Assembly (NCBI GenBank): GCA_903970285.1
Contig: CAJCHN010000038.1
Location: forward strand, 20,527 to 84,526
DNA length: 64,000 nucleotides
DNA from: Rhodanobacteraceae bacterium
GTDB lineage: Bacteria > Acidobacteriota > Terriglobia > Terriglobales > Acidobacteriaceae
Reading direction: 5' to 3'
The notes under the pieces are model-generated. The model was not told the origin of the DNA. It ran no database searches and worked only from the letters and a program-made list of their open reading frames with translations. Shown piece by piece: positions 38,575 through 47,035 of this stretch. Each line of letters starts with the position of its first letter. Position 1 is the stretch's first letter. The translations under genes were made by a program, and so were the position numbers.

Positions 38575-39650
38575 CGCCCCTCAGCGAGAGCGTCGTGCTT
38601 GATATCACATACGGGATTGAGGCTCCGGATGAGCTCTGGCGTGCTCGGGCAAGAACGCATCTGGATACACTTACAAAGCCTCTCGGCAGCCTGGGCCATC
38701 TCGAGGACTTGGTTTCCCAACTGGCCGCGATTTGCCGTGCCAATCCTGTTGTGCCTCTGAGCAAAGCCGTGTATGTGTTTGCTGCCGATCACGGCATCAC
38801 CGTCGAAGGAGTCAGTGCATATCCAAGTGCCGTGACTCTTCAGATGGTGCTCAACTTCCTATCGGGCGGTGCGGCCATCAGTGTCCTCGCACGCTTGCAC
38901 GGTGTCGCGCTTCATGTAGTCGATATGGGAGTCGACACGGACTTTCAAGACGTGGCAGGGCTGCACCACCGCAAGGTACGCAGAGGGACGCGCAACATGC
39001 TCCGCGAACCTGCCATGACCGACGGGGAGCTTGCGCAAGCGATACGAGCAGGCGCGGAGCTTGCGCACGAAGCCGTCGCTGTAGGGCATACAGTTCTGGC
39101 GGTCGGCGAAATGGGCATCGGCAATACGACTGCTGCGAGTGCCATCACCTGCGCCCTGACTGGGGCGTCCGCGCTACATGCAACTGGACGGGGAACTGGT
39201 CTCGATGGTCAGGCCCATAAACGCAAAAGATGCGTGGTGGATGCGATCATCAACAAACACTTCACACAACTCCCGGTACAAAGCCCTCTCGATGTCCTCC
39301 GCTGTGTTGGCGGCCTTGAGATTGCGGCGATGACCGGCATGATCCTCGCGGCGGCTCGAAGTCGCACCGCCGTTATGATCGATGGATTCATCTCAACCGC
39401 CGCCGCGTCTCTTGCGGTCGCAATGGAACCTCGAACCTGCGGCTATCTCATGGCAGGTCACCGCTCGAAAGAGCCTGGTCATCGCCTTCTTCTTGAGCAT
39501 CTCGGACTGAATCCGATCCTAGATCTGGAGATGCGCCTCGGGGAAGGAAGTGGCGCCGTGCTGGCGATGCCGATTCTGGAATCGACCGTTGCGCTCTATA
39601 CGCAAATGGCTACCTTCACCTCGGCAGGTGTCAGCGAGGCTTCTGTATGA
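38571..39650 (+). CDS. cobT: Nicotinate-nucleotide--dimethylbenzimidazole phosphoribosyltransferase
   Basis: Enzyme of 359 residues forming alpha-ribazole phosphate from dimethylbenzimidazole and nicotinate mononucleotide. Features: 'LTKPLGSLGHLEDL', 'VFAADHGITVEGVSAYP', 'LAVGEMGIGNTTAASA', 'LDVLRCVGGLEIAAMTGM' and the C-terminal 'RLGEGSGAVLAMP' containing the catalytic Glu. Start ATG 38571, ATGA overlap with cobB. With bluB in the same operon, the lower ligand is made and activated locally. Confidence 0.96.
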   Translation: MTPLSESVVLDITYGIEAPDELWRARARTHLDTLTKPLGSLGHLEDLVSQLAAICRANPVVPLSKAVYVFAADHGITVEGVSAYPSAVTLQMVLNFLSGGAAISVLARLHGVALHVVDMGVDTDFQDVAGLHHRKVRRGTRNMLREPAMTDGELAQAIRAGAELAHEAVAVGHTVLAVGEMGIGNTTAASAITCALTGASALHATGRGTGLDGQAHKRKRCVVDAIINKHFTQLPVQSPLDVLRCVGGLEIAAMTGMILAAARSRTAVMIDGFISTAAASLAVAMEPRTCGYLMAGHRSKEPGHRLLLEHLGLNPILDLEMRLGEGSGAVLAMPILESTVALYTQMATFTSAGVSEASV

Positions 39651-40426
39651 GCGCAGTCAAATACATACGCGGCGTGGCGTTAGATTTTCTGGTTGCGATC
39701 CAATTTCTGACCCGCTTTCCGGTACCTGATCTGCCGTACGACACATGCTCGCTTTCGCGTGCCGTCAAGTTCTTTCCGCTTGTTGGTCTGCTGATCGGGA
39801 GTGCTGCTTCGTTGGTTCATCTATTGCTCGCGCCGCACTTTTCCAGATTAGTGACCGCCCTTCTCGTCATCGCGTTCTTGGTGTCAACGACAGGTTGTCT
39901 CCACGAAGATGGTCTAGCCGATGCGGCTGACGGCTTCGGCGGTGGTACAAGCCGGGAACGTATCCTTCTCATCCTCAAAGACAGTCGGATCGGCAGCTAT
40001 GGGGGCGCAGCTCTTTCACTCAGCCTGCTTGCCCGCGTCTGTCTGCTCGCGGCGCTCCCGTTGCCTCTTGTTCCCCAGTACCTCATCGCGAGCCATGTAC
40101 TCTGCCGCTGGACAACTCTCCCTTTGAGCTATTACTTGGCGCCAGCTCGTCATCAAAGTCAAGAGGGTAGAAATGGCCAAGGCGCTCGCATTGCCCGGCT
40201 CACAACACGCGGAGCACTGGTTGTCGGCTCAGGCTGCACCCTCGCCATCTGTATTTTGGTCCTGCGAACCCACGCACTCGCTGCAATCGGCGCAACCGTT
40301 CTCGTGACTCTGATCACCGCGATCTACTACCAACGCAAACTTGATGGTTTGACGGGCGACTGCTTTGGTGCCACAAATCAGCTTGCGGAGATTGCCGTCT
40401 ATCTCACCGGGGCATGGGTTTTATGA
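39647..40426 (+). CDS. cobS: Adenosylcobinamide-GDP ribazoletransferase
   Basis: Integral membrane enzyme of 259 residues that joins GDP-cobinamide and alpha-ribazole (phosphate) to make cobalamin. It has the conserved 'QFLTRFPVPDLP', the metal/substrate motif 'HEDGLADAADGFGGG', 'RILLILKDSRIGSYG' and 'LDGLTGDCFGATNQLAEIA', and several hydrophobic helices. ATGA overlap with cobT upstream and cobC downstream. Confidence 0.96.
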   Translation: MSAVKYIRGVALDFLVAIQFLTRFPVPDLPYDTCSLSRAVKFFPLVGLLIGSAASLVHLLLAPHFSRLVTALLVIAFLVSTTGCLHEDGLADAADGFGGGTSRERILLILKDSRIGSYGGAALSLSLLARVCLLAALPLPLVPQYLIASHVLCRWTTLPLSYYLAPARHQSQEGRNGQGARIARLTTRGALVVGSGCTLAICILVLRTHALAAIGATVLVTLITAIYYQRKLDGLTGDCFGATNQLAEIAVYLTGAWVL

Positions 40427-41010
40427 AAGAGATCCTCTTCATACGCCACGCCGAAACCGATATGGCAAAGACTTTCTGCGGCCACTCCGACCCGCCCGTA
40501 AACCAAGTAGGTTATACGCAGATCGAACGTCTGGTCATGTCAATGCAAGGGACGCCGATTTCAGCAATTTTCACGAGCGATCTCCAGCGTGCATCAAGAA
40601 CGGCAGCGACCCTTGCTCGCTCCCTCTCTGTTCGCTTGACCACACGCACGGCTTTGCGTGAGATAAACTTCGGCGTTTGGGAAGGTCTCACCTGGAAGCA
40701 GGTTGAGACGCTAAACCCAGCTCTCGCCACTCGATGGATCGATGCTTTTCCGCACTGTACCCCTCCACTCGGCGAGTCCTTCGAATCGTTCGAAGCAAGG
40801 ATCATGGGCGAGGTGAGCTACCTGCTCGAACAACCAGACGGCTGTCTGACCGCAGTCGTTACACACGCAGGAGTCATGCGCGTCGTCCTGCGAAATCTCT
40901 GCGGCATCGACGAAAAAGCGGCATGGGCGATCACGACGCCTTACTGTTGCGCTTTCAAGTACGTTCCGGATGCTCATGACGGGATGTTCCTGCGGGAGGT
41001 GCTCGGATGA
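40423..41010 (+). CDS. cobC: Alpha-ribazole phosphatase-type histidine phosphatase
   Basis: Phosphatase of 195 residues removing the 5'-phosphate of alpha-ribazole or of cobalamin phosphate. It has a normal catalytic motif 'LFIRHAETDM', 'AIFTSDLQRASRTAATLA', 'LREINFGVWEGLTW', 'GESFESFEARI' and the second histidine in 'AVVTHAGVMRVVL'. Start ATG 40423, sharing ATGA with cobS. Contrast with the altered-motif relative at 28488-29090. Confidence 0.92.
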   Translation: MKEILFIRHAETDMAKTFCGHSDPPVNQVGYTQIERLVMSMQGTPISAIFTSDLQRASRTAATLARSLSVRLTTRTALREINFGVWEGLTWKQVETLNPALATRWIDAFPHCTPPLGESFESFEARIMGEVSYLLEQPDGCLTAVVTHAGVMRVVLRNLCGIDEKAAWAITTPYCCAFKYVPDAHDGMFLREVLG

Positions 41011-41846
41011 CAAATCGCCTCGTTGACGCGATCCACACAATAGAGCTCGCCGCATGGAACTTTGACTCTTACGAATTTCGCCCAGAGTCTCTGACCCTCA
41101 AAATAGCTCGCGATGCGTGCAAGCGTGTTCTTCGCCGTCCGCTGGATTTCTCATTGACCGCAATCTGCGAAGAGCATACCCAACTCATTCTTCAGGTCCT
41201 CGATCTTCAAAGGGATCGCCCTGATCTGCATGCGGAGATGCTCGGCCTTGAGTGGTCAATGGCCGTGGTGGATCTTCGGCGCCTTCTCGCGTTTCAGCGT
41301 CGACTTTCATTTAGCGCGTCGCTGCCAGCTATGAAAGTGCCCGCGCAGGAAGATTGGAACGGCCTCTTCGATATCGCCTTTGCGCCTTCACGTTCCGTCG
41401 CCTATGACCTAGTCCACGATGAACTCAACAGGACTCTCACGCTGCAGTCAACAAATCCCAATGTGCACCTTCGTGTAACCCGCAATCCCTCAGCGCCGGT
41501 TATCGTTCACGCGGGCAGCCCCTTCTTCGAAGTTGCAGAGTACGCGGGACGCTGGTTTCTTCGCGATGGGTATCACCGAGCCTACAACCTGTTACGCGCC
41601 AGCGTCTTCCACCTTCCGGCCGTGATCGTCCACGCCCGAACCCTATCAGAGCTCGGCGCCGTGCTCCCCCGGTTTTTCTCCGAAGACATTCTTCTTTCTG
41701 ACAATCCTCCTTTCGTCAGCGACTTCCTCGACGAAGCACTGACGATTCAATACGATCGGCCGCAGACGATCAAAACGCTCCGTATCGTCATGGAAGAGAG
41801 CATCGCACCCAGATCTTGTAACACGCATTCAGGAGAACAAGCATGA
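41007..41846 (+). CDS. Unknown protein embedded in the cobalamin operon (DGYHR motif)
   Basis: 279-residue soluble protein that I do not recognise. No signal peptide or membrane helix is evident. Residues 1-110 are mostly helical in appearance; residues about 165-215 contain a conserved-looking block with 'FEVAEYAGRWFLRDGYHRA' (D187, H190, R191) and 'HLPAVIVHARTL'. A DG-x-HR pattern followed by a helix is reminiscent of ParB/sulfiredoxin-like folds, but that is only a resemblance. It overlaps cobC and the adenosyltransferase gene by 4 bp each (ATGA both times), so it is translated as part of the operon. A role in corrinoid handling or adenosylation is suggested by place only. Confidence 0.85.
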   Translation: MTNRLVDAIHTIELAAWNFDSYEFRPESLTLKIARDACKRVLRRPLDFSLTAICEEHTQLILQVLDLQRDRPDLHAEMLGLEWSMAVVDLRRLLAFQRRLSFSASLPAMKVPAQEDWNGLFDIAFAPSRSVAYDLVHDELNRTLTLQSTNPNVHLRVTRNPSAPVIVHAGSPFFEVAEYAGRWFLRDGYHRAYNLLRASVFHLPAVIVHARTLSELGAVLPRFFSEDILLSDNPPFVSDFLDEALTIQYDRPQTIKTLRIVMEESIAPRSCNTHSGEQA

Positions 41847-42418
41847 GCATTTCAACCACACGCGGCGATGGTGGTCAGACTGGACTCGCAGGCGGCATCC
41901 GCGTATCTAAGGCGGACCTTCGCGTCGAATCCTACGGCACGGTAGACGAACTCAACACCTTTCTCGGACTGGCGCGCAGCAGCTGTCAAGATCCCCAGAT
42001 TACAGATTGGACAGAGACAATTCAACGCACACTGTTCCGTCTCGGATCCGCACTCGCCACTCCTCCTGAAAGCAAGAAGCAGCCGCCGGTTATCACTGCC
42101 GAAGACGTCGCCATGCTCACTGATCTCGTCCATCGGATGGAAGCCATCGAAGGCATCCTCTCGGATTGGTCGTTGCCCGGAGCGCATCCGGAGTCGGCTG
42201 CGTTTGAGGTGGCACGCACCGTCTGCCGGCGCGCCGAACGTAACGTAATACGATTCGTCGAAAGCGGCGGCGTCGTCAAACCCGAGATTATTGCCTATCT
42301 CAATCGGCTCTCCGATGTCATCTGGCTCTTTGGGCGTCTCATCGAATTCAATGCAGGGGTAGACGCAAGGCTTCGTGATGATACAAAGATCGGTCCGAAA
42401 TGGTCGAGGGCATGGTAG
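41843..42418 (+). CDS. Cob(I)alamin adenosyltransferase, PduO type
   Basis: ATP:cob(I)alamin adenosyltransferase of 191 residues, four-helix-bundle PduO family. It shows 'TRGDGGQTGLAGGIRVSK' (ATP-binding N-terminus), 'SYGTVDELNTFLGLAR', 'ARTVCRRAERNVI' and 'IIAYLNRLSDVIWLFGRL'. It supplies the adenosylation step filled by CobO/CobA-type enzymes in other genomes; no CobO-type gene is present. ATGA overlap with the unknown gene upstream. Confidence 0.94.
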   Translation: MSISTTRGDGGQTGLAGGIRVSKADLRVESYGTVDELNTFLGLARSSCQDPQITDWTETIQRTLFRLGSALATPPESKKQPPVITAEDVAMLTDLVHRMEAIEGILSDWSLPGAHPESAAFEVARTVCRRAERNVIRFVESGGVVKPEIIAYLNRLSDVIWLFGRLIEFNAGVDARLRDDTKIGPKWSRAW

Positions 42419-43092
42419 AGGTGCATTCTGTGTTCAAGACGCAAGAGCGTAACGCCGTGTATCGTGCCATCGCAACCCGGCGCGACGTGCGTCGAGGTTT
42501 CGTCGACAAGCCGATGCCCGACGAACTCCTGCGTCGCCTGCTCTCTGCAGCGCATTGCGCCCCATCTGTTGGCCTCATGCAGCCCTCACGCTTCATCGTG
42601 ATCCGCGACCTGAGTGTTCGCGGTGCCATCCACGAAGCCTTCCTTGAGGCCAATGAACGGGCAACGGCAACCTACTCCCGAGGACGGCGAGAGCAGTATG
42701 CAAACCTGAAGCTCGAAGGCATCCTCGAAGCTCCTCAGAATCTCTGCATCCTAAGCAATCCGCATAGTGAGCGTGGTCATCAACTTGGCCGCCACACCAT
42801 GCCGGAGACGGCAATTTACTCAACTGTCTGCGCCGTTCAAAATCTCTGGCTTGCCGCCCGCGCCGAAGGGGTGGGCGTGGGTTGGGTTAGTATCCTCGAT
42901 CCTGATCGTCTGCGCGAAATTCTGCATGTCCCTGAGCGTATCGTTCCGGTTGCCTACCTTTGCCTCGGTTATGTCGATAGCTTCGCGGCTGAGCCGGAGT
43001 TGGAACGCTCCGGCTGGGAGACTCGCATTCCCCTTGAAGAAGTCATCAGCTATGACCAATACACTACGACAGAGGAGGAAGGCGCGCATTGA
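42412..43092 (+). CDS. bluB: 5,6-dimethylbenzimidazole synthase
   Basis: Flavin-destroying enzyme (about 226 residues, nitroreductase fold) that turns FMNH2 and O2 into the cobalamin lower ligand. Family motifs: 'YRAIATRRDVRRGF', 'LLSAAHCAPSVGLMQPSRF', 'GRHTMPETAIYSTVCAVQNLWLAA' in part, and 'GVGVGWVSILDPDRLREIL'. Its O2 need fits the aerobic corrin pathway. The start is uncertain: ATG 42412, ATG 42400 and GTG 42421 are all in frame; GAGGG at 42406-42410 is best spaced for 42421. Confidence 0.92.
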   Translation: MVEVHSVFKTQERNAVYRAIATRRDVRRGFVDKPMPDELLRRLLSAAHCAPSVGLMQPSRFIVIRDLSVRGAIHEAFLEANERATATYSRGRREQYANLKLEGILEAPQNLCILSNPHSERGHQLGRHTMPETAIYSTVCAVQNLWLAARAEGVGVGWVSILDPDRLREILHVPERIVPVAYLCLGYVDSFAAEPELERSGWETRIPLEEVISYDQYTTTEEEGAH

Positions 43093-44636
43093 AAGCGAGA
43101 GCGATCATGGTTCTTGGAACCAGCTCCCATGTGGGTAAGTCGCTGCTGACTGCGGCGCTCTGCCGCATTTTGGCAGATTGGGGAGTAAGCGTTGCGCCTT
43201 TCAAGTCTCAGAATATGTCGCTCAATTCGGCCGCAACAGTAGAAGGTCTCGAAATCGGGCGCGCTCAAGCCCTGCAGGCCGAGGCCGCGCGAATCCCTGC
43301 CTCGGTCCACATGAATCCCATCCTGCTGAAGCCCGCGGGAGACATGAGCTCCCAGATCGTTGTGCGTGGAAGGATCTGGGGTAACCTTTCCGCTTCGGAG
43401 TACCACCAGCGGCGGGTGGAAGAACTACTCCCGCTCGTTCGGGAGAGTTACGACATCCTCGCCGCAAAACATGAAGTGATCATTCTTGAGGGCGCGGGCT
43501 CACCCGCGGAAATCAACCTAAAGCAACACGACATTGTCAACATGCGCATGGCCGAGATGGCTAATGCGCACTGCCTGCTCGTCGGTGATATCGATCGCGG
43601 GGGTGTATTCGCTTCACTTTTCGGCACGGTTCAACTACTAGATCCGCAGGAACAGGACCGAATCCGCGGTTTCCTTATTAATAAGTTTCGTGGATCTGCC
43701 GCACTACTTGAACCCGGCATCCGGATGATGGAGAAGCGTCTCCAGAAGCCCTGCCTGGGTGCAGTTCCCTACATCCCAGACCTTGTGCTCGAAGAGGAAG
43801 ACAGCGTCGGTCTCGCCGGCGCTTCCGGTGAAGTCACTTTCTGGGACGCGAGCAATGCGCGGGAAAGGCCACTCAGGATCGCAGTCATCGCCCTCCCATC
43901 GTTTTCCAACTTCACCGACTTTGACGCCTTACAACATGAGCCAGCCGTCTCACTGAGGTTCTGCCGTGAAAGAGCACAACTTGAGCATGCAGACATTATC
44001 CTCTTACCGGGCAGCAAGCAAAGTGTCGAAGATTTGCTTTGGCTTCGCCAAGAAACAATCGACGCGCAGATCATCAATCACGCAAAGACGAAATTGGTCG
44101 TAGGCATTTGCGGAGGCATGCAGATGCTTGGCAAGACCATTCACGATCCGCAGGCCATGGAGCACGCTGGAAGCGTAGACGGGTTCGGTCTTCTCCCGAT
44201 CGTCACGCACATGCAATCTGAAAAGGTAACCCGGCAGGTTAGCGGTCGCCTCTTTGGTTCGACGCTTTTTGGGCAACACGTCCCTGAAATTGATCTGCAA
44301 GGCTACGAGATACACATCGGCAAGACCGTCTATGCGGAAGATGCACATCGATTCGCAATACTAAACGGTTCCGAACAGGATGGCTGCATCTCGTCCGACT
44401 CCCGAGTTTTCGGAACGTACCTTCATGGAATCTTCGACGACGACTCGTTTCGTCACGCGTTCATCTCCGCCGCACGACGCTTCCAGCATCTTGACCCCGC
44501 CGCTAGCTTCGGGAACTGGAGACAGAGGCGCGAGGAGTCCTTCGAGCATCTAGCCAATGTTGTCAGAAGCTCGGTCGACCTAGAGATGATCTTCGATTGG
44601 GTCGGCCTCAAGTACAACCCGGAGTATAGCCATTGA
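43089..44636 (+). CDS. cobQ: Cobyric acid synthase
   Basis: Glutamine-dependent amidase of 515 residues that amidates the b, d, e and g side chains of adenosylcobyrinate diamide. The ATP domain has 'VLGTSSHVGKSLLTAA', 'PFKSQNMSLNSAAT' and 'GAGSPAEINLKQHDIVNM'; the glutaminase domain has 'IILLPGSKQSVEDL' and catalytic Cys in 'VVGICGGMQMLGK'. Start is TTG 43089, overlapping the bluB stop as TTGA. Confidence 0.96.
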   Translation: MKARAIMVLGTSSHVGKSLLTAALCRILADWGVSVAPFKSQNMSLNSAATVEGLEIGRAQALQAEAARIPASVHMNPILLKPAGDMSSQIVVRGRIWGNLSASEYHQRRVEELLPLVRESYDILAAKHEVIILEGAGSPAEINLKQHDIVNMRMAEMANAHCLLVGDIDRGGVFASLFGTVQLLDPQEQDRIRGFLINKFRGSAALLEPGIRMMEKRLQKPCLGAVPYIPDLVLEEEDSVGLAGASGEVTFWDASNARERPLRIAVIALPSFSNFTDFDALQHEPAVSLRFCRERAQLEHADIILLPGSKQSVEDLLWLRQETIDAQIINHAKTKLVVGICGGMQMLGKTIHDPQAMEHAGSVDGFGLLPIVTHMQSEKVTRQVSGRLFGSTLFGQHVPEIDLQGYEIHIGKTVYAEDAHRFAILNGSEQDGCISSDSRVFGTYLHGIFDDDSFRHAFISAARRFQHLDPAASFGNWRQRREESFEHLANVVRSSVDLEMIFDWVGLKYNPEYSH

Positions 44637-45616
44637 ATCGCGGTGATCTGATACTGATGGCCTATCTCGCAGACCAACTTGCGGGTGACCCCGAATGGTT
44701 TCCCCACCCTGTGCGTCTTATCGGTCTGGGCATCACGCGTGGTGAAGCTTTCCTGCGTAACCCGGATCAAGGAAAGCGGACACAGCTTGTCTCGGGCGCG
44801 GCGCTCACAGGGGCGATCGTTGTCGGAACCTATGCTGCGACGCGCAGGATCCTCAGAGAGGCTTACGACCGATCTGGGCTACTCGGGGATTGCTTGGAGA
44901 TTCTCTTAGCATGGACCTGTCTTGCGGCCCGCAACCTTGAACAGGAAGCAACCTCGGTTATCAACGCGCTCGGAGCGGGCGACCTGGCTTCATCCCGCAT
45001 CCGCCTCGCGCGCGTCGTGGGGCGCGACACGGAACACCTCAACGCGGCAGACATCTCTCGCGCTGTCATCGAGACCCTGTCTGAAAGCGCATCGGATGGA
45101 ATAGCGGCTCCGCTCTTCTACATGGCGATTGACGGTGTTCCTATGGCGATGGCCTATAAGGCAATCAATACCTTGGACTCCATGATCGGCCATGCTGACG
45201 AACGTTACTTCTACTTTGGCAAGGCAGCCGCCCGTCTAGACGACTTCGCGAACTTGCTGCCCGCGCGCCTGACCGCATCTGCAATTTCGATCGCCGCTCT
45301 CTTTTTTGAGGATACTGATGCATTGACCGCGTGGAAGACGTGGCTCCGGGATGGAAGCAAGCACAAGAGCCCGAACGCAGGTCAACCCGAGAGCGCGATG
45401 GCTGGCGCATTGAATGTTTGCCTCGGTGGGCCTAACACCTACAACGGCGAGGTAATCCCCGCGGCGCAAATGGGTGCTGAATTCCAAAAAGCATCGGTCG
45501 TGCAGGCCAGAAGTGCTGTGCGCCTCATCTCGCTGGTTACAATTCTTTGCGTGGCTTTCAGCATCGTGGTTGCGGCGGCGGTTCAAAGACCGAAGCATTC
45601 GGTGATCAAACAATGA
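44633..45616 (+). CDS. cobD: Adenosylcobinamide-phosphate synthase
   Basis: Membrane protein of 327 residues (CobD/CbiB) that attaches aminopropanol phosphate to cobyric acid. Features: 'LADQLAGDPEWFPHPVRLIG', 'VGRDTEHLNAADISRAVIE' and 'SASDGIAAPLFYMAIDGVP', 'KAINTLDSMIGH' and 'SPNAGQPESAMAGAL'. Start is TTG 44633, in a TTGA overlap with cobQ. Hydrophobic segments occur at both ends. Confidence 0.95.
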   Translation: MNRGDLILMAYLADQLAGDPEWFPHPVRLIGLGITRGEAFLRNPDQGKRTQLVSGAALTGAIVVGTYAATRRILREAYDRSGLLGDCLEILLAWTCLAARNLEQEATSVINALGAGDLASSRIRLARVVGRDTEHLNAADISRAVIETLSESASDGIAAPLFYMAIDGVPMAMAYKAINTLDSMIGHADERYFYFGKAAARLDDFANLLPARLTASAISIAALFFEDTDALTAWKTWLRDGSKHKSPNAGQPESAMAGALNVCLGGPNTYNGEVIPAAQMGAEFQKASVVQARSAVRLISLVTILCVAFSIVVAAAVQRPKHSVIKQ

Positions 45617-46710
45617 CCGGCCTCAAGCCTCACAACACTTCTGTCCCAATGCACGGTGGTCAATTGCGTCAGGTCTCGGATCGTTTTTCGATACCGACCT
45701 CGGATCTCATGGACTTCAGCGCAAACATTAATCCGGATGGACATCCCCCAAACGTTCTCTCTACGCTGCGTTCTCGGCTAGAAGATATTTCAGTACTTTC
45801 CTGTTACCCCGATCTGGAATACGCCTCGCTCAAAGCTTCGATTGCCAAATACTGCTCTCTAACCACGCAGAATCTTGCGGTTGCCAATGGCTTTGTGCCG
45901 CTCCTTGAATGTGCAATTCGCACATTCAAGATCAAACGATGCGTGCTCCCTGTGCCTGCCTTTGTCGAGTATCGACGCAGTCTTACACGATGCGGAGTTG
46001 AGATCATCCCGCATGTTCTGACTCCTTCCTCTGACTTCCAATATGACGTTCATGCGCTCATCAATGGCGAGCACGATGCAATCGTGCTCGCAAATCCGCA
46101 GAACCCTTCGGGCGTCCTGAATCGCAGGAAAGTTATGCTGGATCTAGTCGAGAGTTGCGCGGATCGGAATATCAAGGTCTTCCTCGACGAAGCATTTATC
46201 GACTACGTACCTTGCGAATCATTGACGCAGGACGTGAAGCGTTTGAACAACCTGATCGTCTTTCGCTCTTTGACCAAGTTCCACGGTATACCAGGCCTCC
46301 GAGTTGCTTATGCGGCGGCAAACCAATCCTTGACGAAATTGCTGAACGAGAATCTCGCGCCGTGGCCGATCACGACGCTCGCTGCGCTCGCAGCCGCAGC
46401 GGCGCTCAAAGAAGAGTCCTTTGCAATGATCACGCGACAGCGCAATGAACGAAGAAGAAATCAGCTATGGACTTCGCTGAAGAGGCTAGATCTGCAAGTG
46501 TATCCCTCAGCTGCAAACTACCTGCTCTTCCAAGTCCCCGGTTGTCCTGAGCCTCAGACGTTTTGGGAACGGATGATCGTTGAACATCATCTGGTCCTTC
46601 GCAATTGTTCGAATTACGAGAGTCTACCGACTAGCCACTTCCGTTGCGCGGTTCGAACGGACAAAGAGAACGAAGCTTTGACTTGCGCATTAGCCGCGGT
46701 ATTGGGCTAG
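45613..46710 (+). CDS. L-threonine-O-3-phosphate decarboxylase-like aminotransferase
   Basis: PLP-dependent class I/II aminotransferase-fold enzyme of 365 residues (called CobC in aerobic organisms, CobD in enterics), making aminopropanol phosphate. It has 'MHGGQLRQVSDRF', 'DFSANINPDGHPPNV', 'VLANPQNPSGVL', 'VFLDEAFIDYVP' and the PLP lysine in 'FRSLTKFHGIPGLRVAYA'. Start ATG 45613 overlaps the cobD stop (ATGA). It is the last gene of the tightly overlapped run. Confidence 0.93.
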   Translation: MTGLKPHNTSVPMHGGQLRQVSDRFSIPTSDLMDFSANINPDGHPPNVLSTLRSRLEDISVLSCYPDLEYASLKASIAKYCSLTTQNLAVANGFVPLLECAIRTFKIKRCVLPVPAFVEYRRSLTRCGVEIIPHVLTPSSDFQYDVHALINGEHDAIVLANPQNPSGVLNRRKVMLDLVESCADRNIKVFLDEAFIDYVPCESLTQDVKRLNNLIVFRSLTKFHGIPGLRVAYAAANQSLTKLLNENLAPWPITTLAALAAAAALKEESFAMITRQRNERRRNQLWTSLKRLDLQVYPSAANYLLFQVPGCPEPQTFWERMIVEHHLVLRNCSNYESLPTSHFRCAVRTDKENEALTCALAAVLG

Positions 46711-47035
46711 TTGCGAATACCGCCTTAAATGCAGTTCCATCACCGAAACCGTCAGGCCACTTCGTGAAACGTTGAAAGGATATAGCGCAAGTATGGACTT
46801 GGTCAGAATCATCGGTGCCGTAACGGGAGGGTCGGATCTCGAATTTAGCCCACTCCCGCACTTACCAAAGATCTGGAAACCTCAGTGAGGCCGATGCCAG
46901 AAATGAACGAACAACGGTCGATTCGGAAGATGGATGGCACATCCCTTTCCAACGAAACATGGGGCACCAATATCTCCTCAGGCGTGCTCATACTCGATAT
47001 CGCTCCTCCGGAAAACCTCGCCCAGAGGTCGACCA
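46711..47035 (+). other. Gap before cobA with a possible 50-codon leader frame
   Basis: 325 bp between the decarboxylase and cobA. A short frame, ATG 46894 to TAG 47046 (50 codons, acidic, start preceded by GTGAGG), overlaps the cobA start. It might be a real small protein or a leader; nothing else supports it. No riboswitch core is seen here, so cobA may be read from the upstream operon or its own promoter. Confidence 0.35.
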
